DNA of 64,000 bases from Gaeumannomyces sp. JS-464 (Eukaryota; Ascomycota; Sordariomycetes; Magnaporthales; Magnaporthaceae). A program made the translations under genes and the position numbers. Positions 58,401-64,000 of this stretch are shown piece by piece (the first letter of the stretch is position 1; each line of letters starts with the position of its first letter). The notes below the pieces were generated by a model. It was not told where the DNA came from. It saw only the letters and a list, made by a program, of their open reading frames with translations, and did no database searches. The stretch lies in NCBI GenBank assembly GCA_002197995.1, contig NGZR01000007.1, positions 640,399 to 704,398 of the forward strand, read 5' to 3'.

Positions 58401-61400
58401 GCCAGCCAGCCAGCCAGCCATCACGTAAGAGAGACAGGGCGTTTGTCCTGGCTGCCGTACGCACACGCGGCCGCACGGTGAGGTAGGGCAGAAGTTGACA
58501 TCGGATTCGGGTCGGGCTTCTGTCCTGTTTGAACCCCTACTGGCGCCTCGCTAAAGGGGGAACAGGGTGCAAGCGCGCGAGGCACCCTCGCGCACCCAGC
58601 AGGGTTGATGGGACCATTTTCTGGCGGCAGGGGGAACTAATGGAAACGCCGTTGCGACCGTAGCCCTAGCGGTTGAAAGAAGGTGCACGCAGCAGGCAGG
58701 GTGCTTAGATTAGGTACCAGGCCGGGGCGCGGGCCACTGGCGCCGTCTGTTTTCTTCTGGTCCCTCTTCCTTTTCGGCGACTCGGCCAGAGGGAGGGCCA
58801 GGGCCGTCTCAAACGGCCGACTGGCAGGAGATGGGCCGGAGATGGGTGTAGGTAGCCTCGCAAAACAGCGCAGAGATGCAAAGTCGATCCCAAACCTACA
58901 GGTCCCTCGGCTCGGTTGCTAGTGCTACCTGCCGCAGTTGGCAGGTACATGCAGCAGTGTACGTAGCGCGCCTCCACCGGCGCTCATCTCCCTCTCTCGC
59001 TCGAGGTTGAAACAAAAACCGGACCAGGCTATGAGCGCGGACGCATTACAGTTAGCGTCACTACCTACCTACCCACCACCCTTCATCAGTTATTTGCCCA
59101 CACCATTCCAGCACGGCCGCATCGCTGACAGGGGGTGGTCCGGGAGAGATGATGCGCTCGAGCGCAGGGCTTTTTGCGGGGCTCAGTGCTTATAACGCCC
59201 TGGCGCAAACAACCCCCTTGTGTGAGGCGCCGGGTCCAAAGTGGAAAGAAAGGGGAGAAGCGAGAAACACAAGAGCAATCCCACCAAGGCGAGAGTGGAA
59301 TGAAAAAAAAAACGGGCCGCCGGCAAACTCCGTCGATCGAGGCTGGGTGGGCCGTCGGAATCGAGGGCGGGGAAGAAAAAAAAAGTGGACGGGCCCAAGG
59401 GCGAATCAGACTGCGTGGAGCTTGCTCGGACGTAGCTCCTGCGTCTCCGATTGGCCAGATTTGAAGACAGACCAGGAAGACACGGGGCACCACAGAAAAG
59501 AGCAGTGGGGAAGGATCACGTGAGCAACCCCCACGGGCGAATGGACCACAGACGATGACGGTTGGCCGCGGTCGGAGACAAAGCAGCCCGCGCATGCGCT
59601 GGAACACAAGGCCGCCCACAAGTTGCTTTTTTACCCCACAATCTGGTTTGTTATACCGCGACAGCAATCCAATATGGATGGATCACGACCTGCATCGTCA
59701 TTCCTGGAAAACAGGCCCCCTCTCTCTCTCTCTCTCTCGGAACATTTTCTTTCCTGCCATTCATTCATGCCTGCCCGGTGAGGCACGGAAGCGATCGGGT
59801 TCCCTTCAAGGGAGAGGTTTTTGCCCTCTCCCTTGCTTTCCCGCATCGCTCCCGCTCTCGTATTTGGTATTTTTGGTAGAGTTTTTATTTTTAATGTTCT
59901 GTCCGCATTGCCCCAGACGGAAAATTCGGCCGGCCCGGGCTGATCAGCCTCTCGCCATCCCTGGAAAAGGGAACGAAAACCCCCCTCCCCAGCCGCACCC
60001 CCCGACGCATGAACGACGCACCGCGCAGCCTCCAACAGCCGAGCAGCCTTCCCCACTTTGAGGGGCGGCATACAGGAAAAGAAAGAAGAAAAAAAAAAGA
60101 AAAGAAAGAAGGAACGAAAGGCTGGGACGACACCAGTCGACGCTGCGCGGGCGGGTATTGGGGCTGGGCGCCCGCTCCCCTTCAATCTGGGGGAATCTCC
60201 GGCCGTACGGTCGGCCGGTCGGTCAGATGTTTTGGTATAACCCCTCATTCAACCCCCAGGGGCTGCTGACGTGCCCAGCGAGACCAGTGAGAGGGCCTCA
60301 ATTTTTGATTCCCTCCCCAGGGGTGGTGGGTGGTAGTGGTGGTGTGGTGCTTGCTGTGGACTTGGAGATTGGTTGATAGTCCAGCCAGGCCAGGGCCCCC
60401 TGAGAGTCCGTGCGCCGCAACTGCCTTCTTCCCCATCTTCTCCTTCACCTCTCTGCCCATCCAGGGCATGGGGACAAGGGGAGGAGGGCAAGGTCCAGGG
60501 GTCCAAAATGTTGGTACAGCGTGCACAGGCGAGTTTGACAGCCAACAGGCTACCCGTGCTACCCTGACGGCCACCACCAGCACGCGTCGACTTGGGCGCT
60601 AGCAGGGGAGGGCCGGGGAAACTCCGGCAGAGGGAAACTCGAATCCCTGCCTCGAGGGGTTTCCTGGACCCTGTTTTTTTTTTTTTTTTTGGTATGTATT
60701 TATTTTCCCCTCTTTCTTCCCCTCGTAAACGAAACGACGGTGGGATCCCGCGGATTATAGGTGCGGAGTGGCCGCCGGAAAATTCCGCGACGCGCGCCCT
60801 GGAGTGGCAACCCCCTCGTCGTCCCCGTCGTTGGGCACGGTCGTCGATAATACGGAGCACGATACGACGACCCCAATGCAAATCTGCTCCCATTTCTTCA
60901 TTGTTTCGTTTTCAATATACGAGAGATTTGTACTAATATGCTTTCTTGCGCTACCGCAGCACACTAAATGGAACCGAGCCGCGCCAATACGACATCTCGC
61001 AAGGTCTTTGGTGAGGTGCTGCAGGAGCGGAGCGGCGGGGGCAAGACACAGGCACAGTATGTGCACAGAAACGGCAACCTGCTCGGGCTTTGCCTGCCGA
61101 GACACACTTTTCCAGGTTCAAATGCATTCCATTGCCATGGAGGGTGGCAGATGGAGATGTTGCCCCCGCGGCCGTTATCGTCCGCCGCCTAGGTAGGTAT
61201 TCACTCCATCAATGCCGCGCCCACTAGGGGCAAGCGGTTATGCCCGAATGACCGCGGTATTTTTTCCTCCCGCTTCGCCTTCCAACCATCCGTCCTCACC
61301 GCCATGTCCTCGCTTTCGCTCGTGATTGCATGATTCTTGTTGTATATTACATGTGGTGTGCGTGCCTGCCTTTATCTGCGTACCTATATGTGAGAGTGTG

Positions 61401-63922
61401 TGTGGCTCGCAGTGCATGCATAAGACGCCGGGGGGTCGGGCGAAAATCAGGCAGGCAGGGAAAGTGTTTTGCCGGCAGCCTGCTGTGTCGTCATCGCGAG
61501 GCGTTGGCGCCACCGCCTCTTGATATGACGCGGAACGGCTCACCGGTTTTGGCTGCCTCATCCACCTGCTGGGCAAGGGGCGAAGAGTCCGAGTAGTATC
61601 GGAGAAGCTTTTTTTCTCTTTTTTTTTTTCTTCCTTTCCCGACTCGCCTGTTGAAACAACTTTGGACGTTGTTTCGACGAGTTGTGTGAGAGTGGTTACT
61701 GTGGCGGCGGCAACGTGCACCTTGGTCCCTGTGTTGTTGTTTTTTTAGGCAGCTTGCAGGCGATTTGCTGAGGCAGGGTCTGGCAGCCAGTGGGTGATGG
61801 TGTGGGTGTGGGGGCGGCGTGCATGCGTGCGCGTGCGTACGTGCGAAATGCTGGCTGGGGTTTGGGATTTTCATGCCTGCCAGCCAGGCCCTGGGATCTA
61901 GGACTGGGAACCAAGGGAAGCCCAAGCCAAGTCTGAAGAAGCGCCACGAGGCGAGCCGAAGCGATCGGCTTCTGTTTGGGGTTTCTCTCTAATTCTTTTC
62001 CCGTTTGGTCCAAGTGCATGCCGTCTTATGTAACCACACCAGACAGACGTGCGTTCTTTTGCACGTTGCCCAAGGCGCGCTGCGACCGGCCGGCCAAACC
62101 TGACACACTCTTGCTCACCGCGCCGCCACGGCCCAATCAGATGAGCCCAAACAACCTTCTGCCAAAACAGCAGCAGCGGGCACGAGGCAAAAGGAGAACG
62201 GCTGCTAAAGAATCGTGCCCTCGTCCCAACACCACAGCCCCCCGGCCTTTGCGTGCCACGCTAGAGCCACGGCCAGGCTAGGCCAGACCTGATTTAGAAA
62301 GCGCCCCGTCTCGGGGCTGGCTGTTCGCTCCCTGGTAGCCTGCAAGGCCATGTGCTGTTGTACGTAAACGTCGATCCGCCACTAGCAGGCCACCGAGGCC
62401 ATCCTCCCATCAATACGACCCTTGATACTCGCTCTTAGCCTCATGCAGCACTCAGGGCCGGCAACGCGCTCGACTCCTGTGTCAGAACCTACTACTATCG
62501 GAGGCACGCTAGAGCAAAGACGATGTCGCCCGTCCAAAGGGCGAGCGTGAATGCCTCTCCCTCCGTCAGCTGACATTTGGAGATGCGCCGAGGTCTTGCC
62601 TGATCCATGCCAATCCACACCCGTACCTGCCTACTGTGTACTTGATGCTGCTGACAGTGCTACCGTATCCTCCCAGCCTACCAGGCACACACACACCTTC
62701 GCAAAGCCAGGTCTTTCCAACACTCCAACGCAAAACGGCATGTATGCCGACACTAGTCGTGCTAGCGTGGATGGGTGCCCAGCAGAAAGAAGCTCCCCCG
62801 ACACCACCGCCCAGACACACAAACCCCACCGGCACCACAACCGGTTCTTCGCAAAATGATCACCATCCATCTGGGCATTCCAGAACCACCAATATCACAC
62901 GGTATATCACTTCCACTTGCTTTTGCGCGGTGCATACATGCAGTAGCATCGCAGGGCATGGTTGAGACAAGGAGGGGTGCCCCTCCCCTCATTTCTCACC
63001 TCCTTCTCCATTTCGCCCTGAGCTGCCCAAGCTTGCTTGACACGACCCCCAAGTCCAGACCACACAGGTGTGTTTTCTGGCGGGTTATCGACGGGTTCCC
63101 TCGCTTCGCTTGCGTGCCCTTGGGGGACTTCCCTTCTCTCTCATGTCATGCCTTGGACCCTGAAAAATGCCGCTACTCGTCATATGCCATCCTGTCCCTC
63201 ATCGCCATTGCAAAGTTTATATCACGCTATGGAGAGTTTTCCTTGTTACTTCCATACTGCCGGGAACAGGTCTGGCGCAAACTCGGCGATTTTGTCGACG
63301 CCTGTCAGTCCACCCCCTGGGCCCCTTCATCGGTTGCGTCGTCACCCTCTCGGTCTAATTGGTGCGGACAAGTGGCCAAGAATCACCCCGCTGCCCGTGA
63401 CCGGCCCTGGCTGCCGCCCTCACCTGACTGCGGGGAGCGAGGGGAAAAGACCTCTTTTCCCACCATCCCCGTCCCAGCAGCGGTGGGCTTCTTGGTCCGT
63501 CGCCAGGGAACTGGCAGGCACGCACCACTGCACTGTCGTGCAACAAACACGCATCGACGAGGGATTGCACAGGTGCCGCCCCATATCTCCCGCCCCATCT
63601 TTTTTTTTTTTACCAGTCCCGTCCTGTTTGTTTTGTGGGCAGAAGGGAAGGAAAGGGCTGTTCTGGAAGGGCTTGGCAGGAGCTCCCCCAGCTTAACCAC
63701 CCCGACCGACTCGACAAACTCTCCAAATCTTGATCGCCCATATCATATCGCGATCTGTGCAACCTGGGCGTCGCCGGCCAGCTACCTACCCCTCCCCTCC
63801 CCGTCGTTTCCTGCCCTCCCCTTTCCCAAACTCTGTTTTTATGGCCTCTTTACACGCGCGCACGCATAAACACTAACGGTCAGACAAGCCGAGATTGTCG
63901 TTCCCACTTTCGCCGGCAACGA

Positions 63923-63949
63923 TTGTGTGTGTCTGTGTGTGTGTGTGTG
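63923..63949. repeat. GT dinucleotide microsatellite
   Basis: An interrupted GT repeat close to the right edge of the window. Confidence 0.85.
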
Positions 63950-64000
63950 ATGTGATTTCCAGCACTATGCTCGCATGACCGTTTGGAAGCGAGGGGGCTA

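Larger units (their letters stand above)
54214..64000. other. 9.8-kb gene-poor region downstream of the bZIP gene
   Basis: No protein domain, tRNA or rRNA is recognisable to the right edge. The sequence is spotted with homopolymers and dinucleotide repeats: CA at 55107-55128 and about 58225-58244, T at 55477-55494, TTC at about 55957-55984, GT at about 56361-56390 and 63923-63949. It also has polypurine stretches (60068-60118). A perfect 18-bp tandem duplication is at 55423-55458. The last few kb are pyrimidine-rich and may be the long leader or promoter of a gene beyond the window. Confidence 0.5.

Noticed and set aside
60600..60690. CTCGAATCC followed by a T run, resembling a tRNA 3' end with a Pol III terminator
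   Set aside because: The T-loop consensus is off by one base and no cloverleaf is possible upstream.
62775..63869. A long open frame (about 364 codons, or 337 from the first ATG)
   Set aside because: It begins at a non-ATG codon, contains a phenylalanine run that is only a T homopolymer, shows no domain and has the composition of pyrimidine-rich non-coding DNA. It is more likely the leader or promoter of a gene to the right.

Overview
This is a GC-rich nuclear segment of a filamentous ascomycete (Pezizomycotina, most likely Sordariomycetes). The evidence is short introns (mostly 59-97 nt) with GT-AG ends and CTAAC/CTGAC-like branch sites, a dispersed single 5S rRNA gene, fungal-type proteins (Crh-family GH16 wall enzyme, tyrosinase, DOMON-cytochrome b561 protein, fungal bZIP, Pus9-type pseudouridine synthase), and TATA boxes 120-260 nt upstream of start codons. 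There is no bacterial, viral or mitochondrial character.

Layout from left to right. The first exon of a 2-oxoglutarate/Fe(II) oxygenase runs off the left edge (minus strand). A gene-free stretch of about 7 kb follows. An aminoglycoside-phosphotransferase-like kinase is at 7.7-8.8 kb (plus). A broken MFS transporter is at 10.9-12.6 kb (minus). Nearly 9 kb without a recognisable gene leads to a DapA-family aldolase/synthase at 21.4-22.5 kb (plus). A secreted tyrosinase (25.7-28.0 kb, plus) converges on a secreted type-B carboxylesterase (28.9-31.2 kb, minus). After another 5 kb gap comes the densest block: a GPI-anchored Crh-like glucanosyltransferase (36.2-37.4 kb, plus), a 5S rRNA gene (38.3 kb, plus), a Gfo/Idh/MocA oxidoreductase (38.7-40.2 kb, plus), a DOMON-cytochrome b561 membrane protein (40.5-42.3 kb, minus), and a hotdog thioesterase (43.5-44.1 kb, minus) divergent from a Pus9/Rib2-type tRNA pseudouridine synthase (44.6-46.0 kb, plus). 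The right third holds one recognisable gene, a bZIP transcription factor at 53.0-54.2 kb, flanked by 7 kb and 9.8 kb of repeat-spotted non-coding DNA.

The genes do not form an obvious pathway or biosynthetic cluster. Several have secretory, wall or redox roles (tyrosinase, esterase, Crh enzyme, DOMON-b561), but spacing and strands suggest ordinary neighbours. Intergenic DNA is full of simple repeats: G runs of 46 and 31 nt, a C23-T24 block, a T37 run, and a 121-bp CT tract inside an intron.

The most consequential observation is that eight of the ten genes with more than a fragment in the window carry one or more 1-2 nt reading-frame breaks, mostly losses from short G or C runs, while the protein continues perfectly conserved in another frame. 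The pattern fits consensus indel errors better than biological decay, so most gene models here should be treated as intact genes with sequence errors until reads are checked. The MFS gene, which also has an in-frame stop, is the best candidate for a true pseudogene. I found no mobile element with recognisable coding capacity, no tRNA and no CRISPR array.
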